Shown here piece after piece: positions 41,689 through 49,402 of a stretch of DNA of 64,000 nt (position 1 is the stretch's first letter; each line of letters starts with the position of its first letter). A program made the position numbers and the translations under genes. The notes below the pieces were generated by a model, which worked only from the letters and a program-made list of their open reading frames with translations, did no database searches and was not told the origin of the DNA. Source of the stretch: Actinokineospora baliensis (GTDB lineage: Bacteria; Actinomycetota; Actinomycetes; Mycobacteriales; Pseudonocardiaceae); the NCBI RefSeq assembly GCF_016907695.1, contig NZ_JAFBCK010000001.1, positions 1,426,001-1,490,000 on the forward strand, in the 5' to 3' direction.

Positions 41689-43130
41689 CCGTCCCACCTG
41701 CCCGGATCCACTGCTAAGTCCGACGGGCTCTTATCGGCTCTCAAGCCGCGCCACCTCGGCGCCCGCATCCGCCCGTCGTCGGTCCAGTGCAAGAAGGCGA
41801 CTTCGCCGACCAGGCTTGGCCGTACCCACTGCGCTCCGCGCGCCCTGTCCACCTCGTTGCAGAACGGCGAGGTCTTACGCGCGAGTGGGCGCAGCTTCTC
41901 AGTCAGCGTCTTAAGCATGTGGTCGGTGAACCCGGTACCGACATGCCCCACGTACTTAAGCCCCTCTGGCGTCGGTAGGCCCACCAGCAGCGAACCGAAC
42001 ACCTCCGACCGCCGCCCCTCCCCAGGACGCCAGCCGCCTATAACGACCTCGACGAAGCGCTGGTCGGTGATCTTGAGCCACTCCGGGGTCCGCCGACCGG
42101 GGTGGTACCGCGAACCGAGCCTCTTAGCGATGATCCCCTCAAGCTCCTGCTCGCGAGCCGTCTCCAACACCGCCGCGCCTTCGCCCGGATAGCTGGGCGA
42201 GGTGTTCCAGTGCGGTCCGCGTAGGTTCAGCGCGACTAGCTGCTCCCGCCGCGCGGCGTAAGGCATGTCGAGACAAGAGCGGCCGTCTAGGTGCAGCACG
42301 TCGAAGACCACGTAGGTCACCGGCGTGTCTATAGCGAGCCGTCGGGTCAGCCGTTCCTCGGTGACGTGCATCCTCTTCTGGAGCTCCGAGAACGAGGGCT
42401 TGCCGTCGCGGAAGGCCACGATCTCGCCGTCCAGCCACACCTGTGTGCTGCCGAGTTCTTCGCCAAGCGCCCGCAGCTCCGGGTACGTGCCGGTGATGTC
42501 GTTCCCCTTGCGCGAGAACAACCGCAGCCGCCCACCGTCCACCCGGGCCAGTGCGCGCACACCGTCCCACTTGAACTCGTACGCCCACTCGTCGTCGTCC
42601 AGGGGCTGGGCGCCTGGGCTCGCCAACATGGGTTCGAACGCGGTCGGCAGGGTGATCCAGTCCGACCGCTGCGGTGGTTCCGACCGGCGGACCATCCAGT
42701 CCTTGTCGGACTTGCCGCCGTGGAAGAAGGTGTACTTGCCCCGCACCCGCGACCCGGACAGCACGACGGCGACTTCCCGGTCGCTCCACTTGACGGTCTC
42801 GTAGGTGCCCCGGTCCCAGATCACCATCCGGCCGCCGCCGTACTCGCCCCGGGGGATCTCGCCCTCGAAGGTCGCGTACTCCATGGGGTGGTCCTCGGTG
42901 TGCACCGCCAGCCGGATGTCCCCCTGCTCGGTCGGCAGGCCCTTGGGCACGGCCCAGCTCACCAGCACCCCGCCGCGCTCGAGCCGCACGTCCCAGTGCA
43001 GGCGGGACGCGTGGTGCTCCTGGATGACGAAGGTGTTGTCGTCCCCGACCGGCAGGGCGTCGTCGACGGGCACGGGCTCCGGAGTCTTCCGGGCGTCGCG
43101 CTTGCGCCGGTACTCACCCAGCCCCGCCAT
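41685..43130 (-). CDS. ligD: ATP-dependent DNA ligase LigD with N-terminal phosphoesterase domain
   Basis: A 481-aa NHEJ ligase. Residues about 30-150 are the 3'-phosphoesterase domain (NTFVIQEHHASRLHWDVRLERGG, SWAVPKG, GEIPRGEYGGGRMVIWD). The adenylation domain has the active-site Lys in YEFKWDGVRALARV (KxDG, about residue 190), SRKGNDITGTYPEL and LDGEIVAF. The OB-fold follows (WLKITDQRFVEVVIGGWRPGEGRRSEVFGSLLVG). The polymerase is the next gene, overlapping by 4 bp. The 41750-42350 stretch has more CTA/CTT-type codons than its flanks. Confidence 0.93.
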   Translation of the reverse strand: MAGLGEYRRKRDARKTPEPVPVDDALPVGDDNTFVIQEHHASRLHWDVRLERGGVLVSWAVPKGLPTEQGDIRLAVHTEDHPMEYATFEGEIPRGEYGGGRMVIWDRGTYETVKWSDREVAVVLSGSRVRGKYTFFHGGKSDKDWMVRRSEPPQRSDWITLPTAFEPMLASPGAQPLDDDEWAYEFKWDGVRALARVDGGRLRLFSRKGNDITGTYPELRALGEELGSTQVWLDGEIVAFRDGKPSFSELQKRMHVTEERLTRRLAIDTPVTYVVFDVLHLDGRSCLDMPYAARREQLVALNLRGPHWNTSPSYPGEGAAVLETAREQELEGIIAKRLGSRYHPGRRTPEWLKITDQRFVEVVIGGWRPGEGRRSEVFGSLLVGLPTPEGLKYVGHVGTGFTDHMLKTLTEKLRPLARKTSPFCNEVDRARGAQWVRPSLVGEVAFLHWTDDGRMRAPRWRGLRADKSPSDLAVDPGRWDG

Positions 43131-43176
43131 GCCGTCCTTAGTACCCGGACCTCGGGTGATCCGCCAGGGAAAGGTA

Positions 43177-43206
43177 TTGAAACGCTGTTACGTAACGCTG
43201 TAATGT
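43177..43206 (+). promoter_or_regulatory. Promoter with two 13-bp direct repeats
   Basis: TTGAAA (43177-43182), an 18-bp spacer and TAATGT (43201-43206) form a sigma-70-like promoter 8 bp before GTG 43214. Two near-identical 13-mers, AACGCTGTTACGT (43181-43193) and AACGCTGTAATGT (43194-43206), fill the spacer and -10, and GTTACGTAAC (43187-43196) is a perfect 10-bp palindrome. The arrangement suggests an operator for a regulator and a leaderless mRNA. Confidence 0.5.
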
Positions 43207-43213
43207 TGGCCCC

Positions 43214-43624
43214 GTGCTCACCCTCACCGATCCCAGCCGCCTCCTCGCGGGCACTGTTCTGCTCACCATCGTCGGCATCGAGTTCGGCGGCTGGTTCCTC
43301 ATGCGCATCGCGCGCGGGCAGGTGGAACTGACCCCGTTCCAGCAGAAGTTCGCCCGAGCGGGCCACGCCCACGCGGGCGTCCTCGTCACCCTCGGCCTGA
43401 TCTGCCTGCTCCTAGCGGACGCGGCAGGCCTAGACGGCGCCATCGGCTGGCTGGCCCGCATCGGCGTCCCAGCTGCTGCGGCGCTGATGTCCAGCGGGTT
43501 CTTCTTCTCCTCTATGGGTAAGAACGTGACGAAGCCGAACAAGCTCATCGGCCTGATCTGGCTCGGCGCCCTGTCCCTCGCCGTAGGCGTGACCTCAATC
43601 GGCATAGGCCTACTCGTCGCCTAG
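43214..43624 (+). CDS. Four-helix membrane protein, unknown function
   Basis: A 136-aa protein with four hydrophobic helices: LLAGTVLLTIVGIEFGGWFLM, AHAGVLVTLGLICLLLADAAG, WLARIGVPAAAALMSSGFFF and IGLIWLGALSLAVGVTSIG. Polar motifs ARAGHAHAGVL (two His) and MGKNVTKPNKL lie between helices. I do not recognise the family. GTG 43214 has no Shine-Dalgarno and sits at the predicted transcription start. Its stop overlaps the stop of the convergent CPBP protease gene. Confidence 0.65.
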   Translation: MLTLTDPSRLLAGTVLLTIVGIEFGGWFLMRIARGQVELTPFQQKFARAGHAHAGVLVTLGLICLLLADAAGLDGAIGWLARIGVPAAAALMSSGFFFSSMGKNVTKPNKLIGLIWLGALSLAVGVTSIGIGLLVA

Positions 43625-44427
43625 GGCAGCCAGGACACCTTCCCGCGCAACAGCGAGTACCCGACGAACGCCACGAAGTCCAACAGCGTGTGCGCGATGA
43701 CCAACGGCCACAACCGCCCGGTCCGCTGCCACACCCGCCCGAACACCAGCCCCATCACCAGGTTCCCGATGAACCCGCCAAACCCCTGGTAGAGGTGGTA
43801 CGACCCGCGCAAGACAGCGGCCGCGAACAGCGACGTGTTCTCCCGGAACCCGAGGTGCCGCAACCGGGTCAACAGGTACCCGACCACCAGGACCTCTTCA
43901 GCCCAAGCATTCCCCGCCGCGAGCAAGGTCAAGGCGAACGGCCGCCACCACGTGTCATCCAATGTGGACGGCGCGACCGCCAGGTTGATCCCCATCGCAT
44001 ACCCGACCAGGTAGAACACCAGCCCCGGCACCCCGATAAGGGCCGCCAACCCCACCCCACCCGCCGCGTCCCGCCCCTTGCGCCCACCGTCCAGTCCGAC
44101 CTCCTGCAACCGAGTCCCAGCCCGGTACAGGAGATAAAGCCCCAACGCCCCCCAGGCGACCAGCCGAACAACCCCCAGCAGCTGCTTCACGAGGTCAAGC
44201 ACCCCGACATCAGCCTGCGGAACATTGATCGCGATCGACTGCTGGCTCAACGCCACAGGCTGCAACAAGGCGTCCACCAACGACACCAAACTGCTCAACC
44301 CCGACAACCCGAGCGTGACCGCGAAGACGATCACCAACTCAACCCACACCAACCGCCGCTGCGCGGGATCGCTGATCAGCTCATCCCCCACCCGCTCCGG
44401 CGCCAGCCAAGCCCGCAGTCTCCCCAC
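43621..44427 (-). CDS. CPBP-family intramembrane metalloprotease
   Basis: A 268-aa CAAX-protease/bacteriocin-processing (CPBP, Abi) family protein with about seven helices. Family motifs: NAWAEEVLVVGYLLTRL (EExxxR-like), FAAAVLRGSYHLYQGFGGFIGNLVMGLVFG (the HxxxN-type motif) and a late LWPLVIAHTLLDFVAF (His). GTG 44427 is chosen where recognisable homology begins; the frame stays open upstream through a C-rich low-complexity stretch that is unlikely to be coding. Substrate unknown. Confidence 0.85.
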   Translation of the reverse strand: MGRLRAWLAPERVGDELISDPAQRRLVWVELVIVFAVTLGLSGLSSLVSLVDALLQPVALSQQSIAINVPQADVGVLDLVKQLLGVVRLVAWGALGLYLLYRAGTRLQEVGLDGGRKGRDAAGGVGLAALIGVPGLVFYLVGYAMGINLAVAPSTLDDTWWRPFALTLLAAGNAWAEEVLVVGYLLTRLRHLGFRENTSLFAAAVLRGSYHLYQGFGGFIGNLVMGLVFGRVWQRTGRLWPLVIAHTLLDFVAFVGYSLLRGKVSWLP

Positions 44428-44624
44428 CCCCGCGAACCTACCCCCACCCTTCCGCCCCCCACCCCCTGCACCCACCACCCCCCATCCGACTGATTTCCCC
44501 ACCCCCCACCCCCTCGACCAGCCACTCCCTCCATCCACAACCCCCACAACCATCCCCAACTTTCCGCCACCCCCCACCCCACCCCCACCCCCCGATAGAC
44601 TGGCCCCGGGGATGCCCCCCAGAG
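44428..44624. repeat. C-rich low-complexity region upstream of the CPBP protease gene
   Basis: The plus strand is almost pure C with occasional A and T between about 44440 and 44600 (repeated CCCCACCC and CCACCCCC blocks). The complementary strand, which is the coding-sense side of the CPBP gene, is therefore a series of G-runs with quadruplex potential. I see no credible gene in it. TAGACT (44596-44601) after it resembles a -10 box. Confidence 0.6.
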
Positions 44625-44816
44625 GTGCGGTGGGGGATGTGGACTCGCGGGGAGGGTCTCCGAAAGAGGGCGGTGGGCGACGCGGCTTGGTGGGCGTGCG
44701 AGCTGACCAAGGTGCGGACGACACCCCGCTCACGGCCGCTCCTGGAAGCAGGAGTGCCAGAGCGGCTGGCCGATCCAATCCCGGAGTTGTCGGTGCTAAC
44801 TCAGCTCACCGAGTGA
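44625..44816 (+). CDS. Possible small or remnant ORF at the edge of the repeat array
   Basis: A 63-residue frame (contains RAVGDAAWWACELTKVRTT and PLLEAGVPERLADPIPEL) looks more protein-like than its neighbours. It follows a TAGACT box at 44596-44601 and a G-rich possible ribosome site. Its 3' end runs into the first degenerate 28-bp module of the repeat array. It could be a real small gene, or the remnant of one overrun by the repeats. No family recognised. Confidence 0.3.
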   Translation: MRWGMWTRGEGLRKRAVGDAAWWACELTKVRTTPRSRPLLEAGVPERLADPIPELSVLTQLTE

Positions 44817-45267
44817 ACCCCGCCAGCTCAACCACGCTCGGAGGCTCCTGGTGCCAGCTCAGCCCAACGAGTCAGCTCCGGCCACCGCTCCCGGGAATCG
44901 CTGGTACCAACCCAGCCCGCCGAGTGAACCTCGCCAACCCGGCCACCGCCCCCCAGAAGCAGGCGTGCCACCCCAACACCCCGACTCCGACCACCGAATC
45001 CAGCCATCGCTCGCAGAAGTCGCCGGTTCCAGCCCACCGAGCCAACCCACCCGAACCCAACCCACCGGGTCAGCCCCGCCAGCCCGGCCACCGCTCCCAC
45101 AAGTCGCCGGTGCCACCCCAACCCACCGAGTCAGCCCACCCAACCCAGCCCGCCGAGCCAGCCCCGCCACCCTGGCCGCCGCTCCCAGAAGCCGCCGGTG
45201 CCACCCCAGCCCACCGAGCCAACCCACCCAACTCGACCACCGCTCCCGGAAGTCGCTGGTGCCATCT
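44735..45267 (+). repeat. Array of about 28-bp modules preceding hairpin element A
   Basis: Seven or eight degenerate copies of a module of the form CCACCGCTCCCAGAAGTCGC plus TGGTGCCA occur at roughly 44853, 44890, 44945, 45005, 45084, 45178 and 45238. Spacers of 30-66 bp are themselves built from CCCACCGAGTCAGCCC-like units. The last module ends 5 bp before hairpin element A. All six frames give Pro/Ala- or Gly/Trp-rich low-complexity translations, so I treat it as non-coding. Confidence 0.75.
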
Positions 45268-45413
45268 GCTCGATGGGGTGGACCTGTTTTGTGTGGGGGA
45301 GCGGCAGTCGTAGCGTTATCGCGCGGACAGGGCCACGCTTTTCGGCCCCAGCTTTGCGGTCCTGCCACGGCTGTCGTAGGGGCCCCACGCAAAACAGGTC
45401 CACCACATCGAGC
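45268..45413 (+). repeat. 146-bp hairpin element, copy A
   Basis: The terminal arms are GCTCGATGGGGTGGACCTG (left, continuing TTTTGTGTGGGG) and its reverse complement at the right end, 29 of 31 positions matching. The interior (about 84 bp) includes a smaller GGCC-ACGCTTTTC-GGCC hairpin. It has the same length and orientation as copies at 59873 and 61549. The downstream 59 bp to the DUF2470 stop hold no gene; a degenerate GCGAAGCGACGAGCCGA tail resembles the sequence after copy C. Confidence 0.8.
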
Positions 45414-45472
45414 CTGCACTCAAATCGCGGACCCAGCGCAAGGCGCGAAGCGACGAGCCGAGCCGAACCGTC

Positions 45473-46258
45473 CTACCCCCCATGCCGACTAGCGAGGAAC
45501 GGACACCCCACCAGCCGCCGCAACTCCGCACTCAACTCACTCGGATCACTCACCGGCCGCGAGAACGCCAACCGCACATCGTGATCCGCATCAATCGCCT
45601 CAACCCGCAGCCGCAGCCCGAACCGATCCAGCCCCAACGGCCGCACGTGCCCCCCACGCAGGTCCTCCGGCAAATGCCGCACCAGCGCCCCCACCACGTC
45701 CGTGTGCGAGAGCTCCAAGTGCCGCAGCCACCCCGCCTCAAACGACGCGAACGGATCCGGCGACGCCTGCGCGAACGCCTCCACGGCCACCGAGTGCGAC
45801 CCCTCCGCATCCGCCAGCACCAGCGACGCGGGCATCAACCGCAACAAAGCTGCACCATGCCCCAGATCCAGCAACCGCGGATCCGGACGCTCCTCGGCGA
45901 TCCGCACCGCAAGATCACGCGCCTCGTCATCCCCCAACGCGCGCAGCCACCCCGTGATCCACAGCAGTCCGCGGACCGGTTCCCGCAGCGGCACCGGCGC
46001 CGTGTCCGCGAGTTCGACCATCGTGGCCAGTTCGCCGCGCGGGGCTTGCCACGCGGAGCCGACGAGTTCGTGGTCGGAGGGTAGGAGGACGCTCACCGAG
46101 CTGTCGGCGTGCACGTGGTGCAGCAGGGGGACGACCCGGTCGGCTTGGCCCTGGTCGGCGGCCGGGACCAGCGTGGCGCGCCCGCCGAGTGCGGCGATGG
46201 TGCGCGCGCGTTCGGCCGGGTGCGGGGCTGGCGGACGTGGTGCGTCCGTTCTGCTCAC
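45473..46258 (-). CDS. DUF2470 domain-containing protein (heme-utilisation-type)
   Basis: A 261-aa protein with an N-terminal region like the split-barrel of HugZ-type heme-degrading proteins (ADRVVPLLHHVHADSSVSVLLPSDHELV). The C-terminal DUF2470 domain (about 175-255) has FEAGWLRHLELSHTDVVGALVRHL, GVRPLGLDRFGLRLRVEAIDADHDVRLAFSRPV-type sequence. AGGAGG lies 6 nt before GTG 46258, and an iron box overlaps the upstream region (46272-46292). Heme or iron metabolism is therefore likely. Family assignment rests on recall of actinobacterial DUF2470 proteins. Confidence 0.78.
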   Translation of the reverse strand: MSRTDAPRPPAPHPAERARTIAALGGRATLVPAADQGQADRVVPLLHHVHADSSVSVLLPSDHELVGSAWQAPRGELATMVELADTAPVPLREPVRGLLWITGWLRALGDDEARDLAVRIAEERPDPRLLDLGHGAALLRLMPASLVLADAEGSHSVAVEAFAQASPDPFASFEAGWLRHLELSHTDVVGALVRHLPEDLRGGHVRPLGLDRFGLRLRVEAIDADHDVRLAFSRPVSDPSELSAELRRLVGCPFLASRHGG

Positions 46259-46271
46259 GGCTCACCTCCTG

Positions 46272-46292
46272 AGTTAGGTCACCCTAACTTGC
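46272..46292 (-). promoter_or_regulatory. IdeR/DtxR-type iron box
   Basis: TTAGGTCACCCTAACTTGC (46274-46292) matches the iron-box consensus TTAGGTTAGCCTAACCTAA at 14 of 19 positions, and AGTTAGGTCACCCTAACT (46272-46289) is palindromic apart from its 4-bp centre. It lies 14 bp before the DUF2470 start codon, where binding of an iron-loaded repressor would block transcription. Confidence 0.65.
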
Positions 46293-46372
46293 GGGCGGCC
46301 CCGCTGGGAAGTCGTCGGACCGGGATCCCACGAACTGGCTACGCTGCGCCCGTCCACCACCTGGAGGGGTAC

Positions 46373-47467
46373 ATGAGCGAGGCACCCGCGGTCGCACCAC
46401 CGACCGACACGCCCGCGGTCGAGGACCTGGCCACCGCCAAGGCGCTGACCGCGCTCCGCCTGCCGTTGATCGGGCTGCCGCTGGCCGCCGCCGTCTTCGC
46501 CGTCCCGGCCGTCTGGGTGGCCTCGGCGGGTGGGGGTTGGATCGGGATCGCGGTGCTGACCATCGGCGCGCTCGCGTTCGTGATCACCGCGATCCTGGCC
46601 GTGATCATCACCGGTTTCTGGATCGGTCCCGCCGGGCGCCTGCTCCGGGAGCAGCCGTGGCGGGCGGCATCGGTCAAGGTCTATAGGCCGAGCAGGGGCT
46701 TTCCTCGCGCGAAGCTGGTGGTCCAAGAGGCAGACGGGACGTCTGTGAGCCTCTTGGCGCCCGCGCTGCCGTGGGCGGCGCAGCAGATCCTCGCCCGCAC
46801 CGGCAAGATCTGGCTGGTAGGGCCGGACGACAAGGGGTGGGTCGCCATCCGCTCTAGCGGCCTGGCGCTACCTCTAGGCCAAGCCCGAGTGACCCAGACA
46901 GACCTGTCGAGCGGCTACGAGATCACTGTCGACCAGCCCGACCCAACCCGCGCGTCCCTGGCCTCTGGTGACGCTGTCCTCGCCAAGGTGATCGCCACAC
47001 CGCGTAAGAGGTCGCGCACGGACATGGTGGCGCCCGTCGTCCTCTTGGCGTTCGCGGGCTTCGTAGTGGTCGACCTGCTTAAGCGCGGCGTCCGGTCCGA
47101 TCAGGTGGGGCTCGCCGTGGGCGTCTTCGTGGGCACGCTCATCATCGCCGGGTTCTTCGGCTGGCGGCTCTACAAGGCGCTGTACTGGGCGAAGATGGAC
47201 AGGCTGTTGTCCGCGGGTCCCTGGAAGTCGGTGCAGGTAGAGCTGCCGGAGCCGACTCGGGTGGGCCGGGCGACGGTCACCGCGCAGGCGACGCTGCCGG
47301 ATGGCCGCATTGTGCCAGTGACACTTCCGCGCGCGGTTCACGCGGTTCGGGCGAATATCGCGGCTACCGGGAAACTGTGGGTTGCGGGGACGCCAACCGC
47401 GGGAAAGCGGATGGCCGCCGGAATCCCCGGCTATCCATTCCTCAGCCGCGCCGAGTTCGGTTCCTGA
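46373..47467 (+). CDS. Membrane protein with internally duplicated helix-pair plus beta-domain unit
   Basis: A 364-aa protein. Two helices (LPLIGLPLAAAVFAVPAVWVA and IAVLTIGALAFVITAILAVII) are followed by a soluble domain with PWRAASVKVYRPSR and ILARTGKIWLVGPDD. After another helix pair (MVAPVVLLAFAGFVVVDLL and VGLAVGVFVGTLIIAGFFGW) a second copy of the domain has PWKSVQVELPEPT and IAATGKLWVAGTP. The protein is thus an internal duplication. TGGAGGGG precedes ATG 46373. No family name recognised. Its 3' end overlaps the convergent next gene by 37 bp. Confidence 0.7.
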   Translation: MSEAPAVAPPTDTPAVEDLATAKALTALRLPLIGLPLAAAVFAVPAVWVASAGGGWIGIAVLTIGALAFVITAILAVIITGFWIGPAGRLLREQPWRAASVKVYRPSRGFPRAKLVVQEADGTSVSLLAPALPWAAQQILARTGKIWLVGPDDKGWVAIRSSGLALPLGQARVTQTDLSSGYEITVDQPDPTRASLASGDAVLAKVIATPRKRSRTDMVAPVVLLAFAGFVVVDLLKRGVRSDQVGLAVGVFVGTLIIAGFFGWRLYKALYWAKMDRLLSAGPWKSVQVELPEPTRVGRATVTAQATLPDGRIVPVTLPRAVHAVRANIAATGKLWVAGTPTAGKRMAAGIPGYPFLSRAEFGS

Positions 47468-47982
47468 TCCATCCAGCCGCGGGTGGCCCGTTCGGTCGCC
47501 AGGGCGGTCGCCTTGATCTCGTCGAGCTCGTCGGTGATCTCTTCGGCGCCGACGAGCTCCTCGACCCCGCTCACTGCGGCGGCCAACTCGCTGATCAGCG
47601 TGTTGTAGGTGGTGGTGAGCCGCTCGAGTTCGTCGACGTCGTCGGCGGCCACCTCGACCCGCACGATCGCCGATGCCCGCACCGCGAACCGGCGCAGGAT
47701 GCGCTCCAGCAGGTCAAGCGTCTGTTCCAGCCGCGGGTCGAACTCACCTCTGGCCACCTGGAACCGTCGCAACCAGACGTCCTCAGCGGAGTCCGGCTCG
47801 ATCGCGGGCACCGGGACCTCGGGTTCCTTGATCACGTGGGCGATGCCCGCCCGGCCGCCGAGCACGACGAGGCCGACCCCCACGGTCATCCACGCGGGCA
47901 GGTGGATCGCCCAGGCGACGCACGCCGCGCTCGCCGCGAGCAGGATCCCCCACGGATCGGCCAGTTCTCTCGTGTAGCCCAT
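47431..47982 (-). CDS. Membrane-associated coiled-coil protein, unknown function
   Basis: A 183-aa protein starting MGYTRELADPWGILLAASAA. Two hydrophobic stretches near the N-terminus (LLAASAACVAWAIHLPAWMTVGVGLVVLGG) are followed by a helical cytoplasmic part. Landmarks there are VWLRRFQVARGEFDPRLEQTLDLLERILRRFAVRA and a heptad-like region DELERLTTTYNTLISELAAAVSGVEEL. It resembles hypothetical membrane-anchored proteins of actinobacteria without a known role. The stop lies within the 3' end of the convergent upstream gene. Confidence 0.6.
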   Translation of the reverse strand: MGYTRELADPWGILLAASAACVAWAIHLPAWMTVGVGLVVLGGRAGIAHVIKEPEVPVPAIEPDSAEDVWLRRFQVARGEFDPRLEQTLDLLERILRRFAVRASAIVRVEVAADDVDELERLTTTYNTLISELAAAVSGVEELVGAEEITDELDEIKATALATERATRGWMDQEPNSARLRNG

Positions 47983-48085
47983 TGCCCACCCTTTAACCAC
48001 CCAGCCAGGACAGGGCCAAGATCCTAGGGGGAAACACCCTCCAATTGCGACCCCGGCGTTGGTTGGTGATTTGCGGACAATGCGA

Positions 48086-48117
48086 GATGGGGCGGCATTC
48101 AAATGAGAATGCCGCCC
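48086..48117 (-). terminator. Hairpin terminator after hmgA
   Basis: A perfect 13-bp stem (TGGGGCGGCATTC at 48086-48098 with GAATGCCGCCCCA at 48105-48117) and a 6-nt loop lie 13 bp beyond the hmgA stop. No T-run follows. Confidence 0.8.
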
Positions 48118-48130
48118 CACCACAATCGAA

Positions 48131-49306
48131 TCAGCTCCAGTCGGGGCCGCGCTTGCTCCAGCTCCAGGCGTACCGCGGGTCCTCGCTGTCGGCGGCGGCC
48201 TCGCCCAGGTCCAGCGGTCGGAAGGTGTCGACCATCACCGCGGTCTCGTCGAAGTAGTCCGCGCCGATCGACGCCTCGGCGGCGCCGGGCTGCGGGCCGT
48301 GGGTGAACCCGCTCGGGTGCAGCGACAGCGACCCGATGCCGATGCCCGAGCCCTTGCGGGCCTCGTAGTTGCCCCCCACGTAGAACATCAGCTCGTCGGA
48401 GTCGACGTTCGCGTGGTTGTAGGGCACCGGGATCGCGTCGGGGTGGTAGTCGACCTTGCGCGGCATGAACGAGCAGACCACGAAGTTCGGGCCCTCGAAG
48501 GTCTGGTGCACGGGCGGCGGCTGGTGGACCCGGCCGGTGATGGGCTCGAAGTCGTTGATGTGGAACACCCACGGGTAGAGGCAGCCGTCCCAGCCCACGA
48601 CGTCGAACGGGTGGTTGGCGTAGGTGAACCGCGTTAGGCCCGCCCTGTGCCGCACGAGCACCTCGACGTCCTCGCCCTCGACGAGCAGGGGCTCCGTCGG
48701 GCCCCTCTGGTCGCGCTCGCAGTACGGCGAGTGCTCGAGGAACTGGCCCTTGTTCGACAGGTAGCGCTTAGGCGGCCCGATGTGGCCTGACGCCTCGACG
48801 ATGTAGAGCCGCATCTCGCCGTTGGGCACGACGCGGTAGGTGGTCGAGGTGGGGATGACCAGGTAGTCGCCGTCGGACACCTCTAGGGCGCCGTAGACGG
48901 TCTCTACGGTGCCGCTGCCCCCCTGGACGTAGAACAGCTCATCGCCGACCGCGTTGCGGTAGAGCGGGCTGGGCGCGGACGCGATGGCGAAGCCGATGAT
49001 GACGTCCGAGTTGCCGAAGAGGGTCCTGCGGCCGGTCACGGCGTCGGTGTCGGCGCCGAACTTGAGGTCCTGGGTGCGGAAGTGCCGCGGCTTGAGCGGG
49101 TGGTTGGGCACCAGCTTGCCGCGGAAGTCCTCGACGACCTCGGCGTTGACGATCGCTGTCGGGAGGTGCCGGTGGTAGAGCAGCGCGGAGTCGGAGGAGA
49201 ACCCCTCGACCCCCATCAGCTCCTCGGCGTAGAGCTTCCCCTCCGGTGAGCGGAACTGGGTGTGCCTCTTGCGGGGGATGTCCCCAACGCGCCGGTAGTG
49301 CGGCAT
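48131..49306 (-). CDS. hmgA: Homogentisate 1,2-dioxygenase
   Basis: Ring-cleaving Fe(II) enzyme of tyrosine/phenylalanine breakdown, converting homogentisate to maleylacetoacetate. A cupin-type protein of 391 aa with LFYVQGGSGTVETVYGALEVSDGDYLVIPTSTTYRV in the first barrel. Iron ligands of the His-Glu-His type are expected in the C-terminal half (PPPVHQTFEGPNFVVCSFMPRKVDYHPDAIPVPYNHANVDSDELMFYVGG). FTHGPQPG near the end is also characteristic. It is divergent from the plus-strand genes, including fah and the IclR regulator, that complete the pathway here. Confidence 0.94.
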   Translation of the reverse strand: MPHYRRVGDIPRKRHTQFRSPEGKLYAEELMGVEGFSSDSALLYHRHLPTAIVNAEVVEDFRGKLVPNHPLKPRHFRTQDLKFGADTDAVTGRRTLFGNSDVIIGFAIASAPSPLYRNAVGDELFYVQGGSGTVETVYGALEVSDGDYLVIPTSTTYRVVPNGEMRLYIVEASGHIGPPKRYLSNKGQFLEHSPYCERDQRGPTEPLLVEGEDVEVLVRHRAGLTRFTYANHPFDVVGWDGCLYPWVFHINDFEPITGRVHQPPPVHQTFEGPNFVVCSFMPRKVDYHPDAIPVPYNHANVDSDELMFYVGGNYEARKGSGIGIGSLSLHPSGFTHGPQPGAAEASIGADYFDETAVMVDTFRPLDLGEAAADSEDPRYAWSWSKRGPDWS

Positions 49307-49343
49307 TGCTCCTCCGAAAACCTCTCAGGACCCTAGCTGTGAT

Positions 49344-49371
49344 GTTCGCCGAACTTGTTCGTCTAGCGGAC
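49344..49371. promoter_or_regulatory. Candidate operator between hmgA and the divergent fah operon
   Basis: GTTCGCCGAAC (49344-49354) is a perfect palindrome with a single central base, and GTTCGTCTAGCGGAC (49357-49371) is a second inverted repeat of the same half-site with one mismatch. Both lie in the 96-bp gap between the hmgA start and GTG 49403. An IclR-family protein encoded downstream is the obvious candidate to bind them (inference). Confidence 0.45.
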
Positions 49372-49402
49372 ATCTTTGTTCAGTTGGCGGTACGCTACTA
49401 GC

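Noticed and set aside
40780..43130. Frameshifted single-chain LigD
   Set aside because: Ligase and polymerase are each complete, with their own start and a GTGA overlap, and two-protein NHEJ ligase/polymerase sets are normal in actinobacteria.
44735..45267. Regularly spaced repeats suggesting a CRISPR array
   Set aside because: The modules are degenerate, spacing varies from about 30 to 66 bp, the spacers are themselves repetitive, and no cas genes are present.
44860..45492. Long open frames on both strands through the repeat arrays and hairpins, giving Pro/Ala- or Gly/Trp-rich proteins
   Set aside because: They are open in several frames at once because of GC-rich repeats without stops, lack credible ribosome sites, and vary with repeat number. 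The pairing of arms explains the sequence conservation better than coding.
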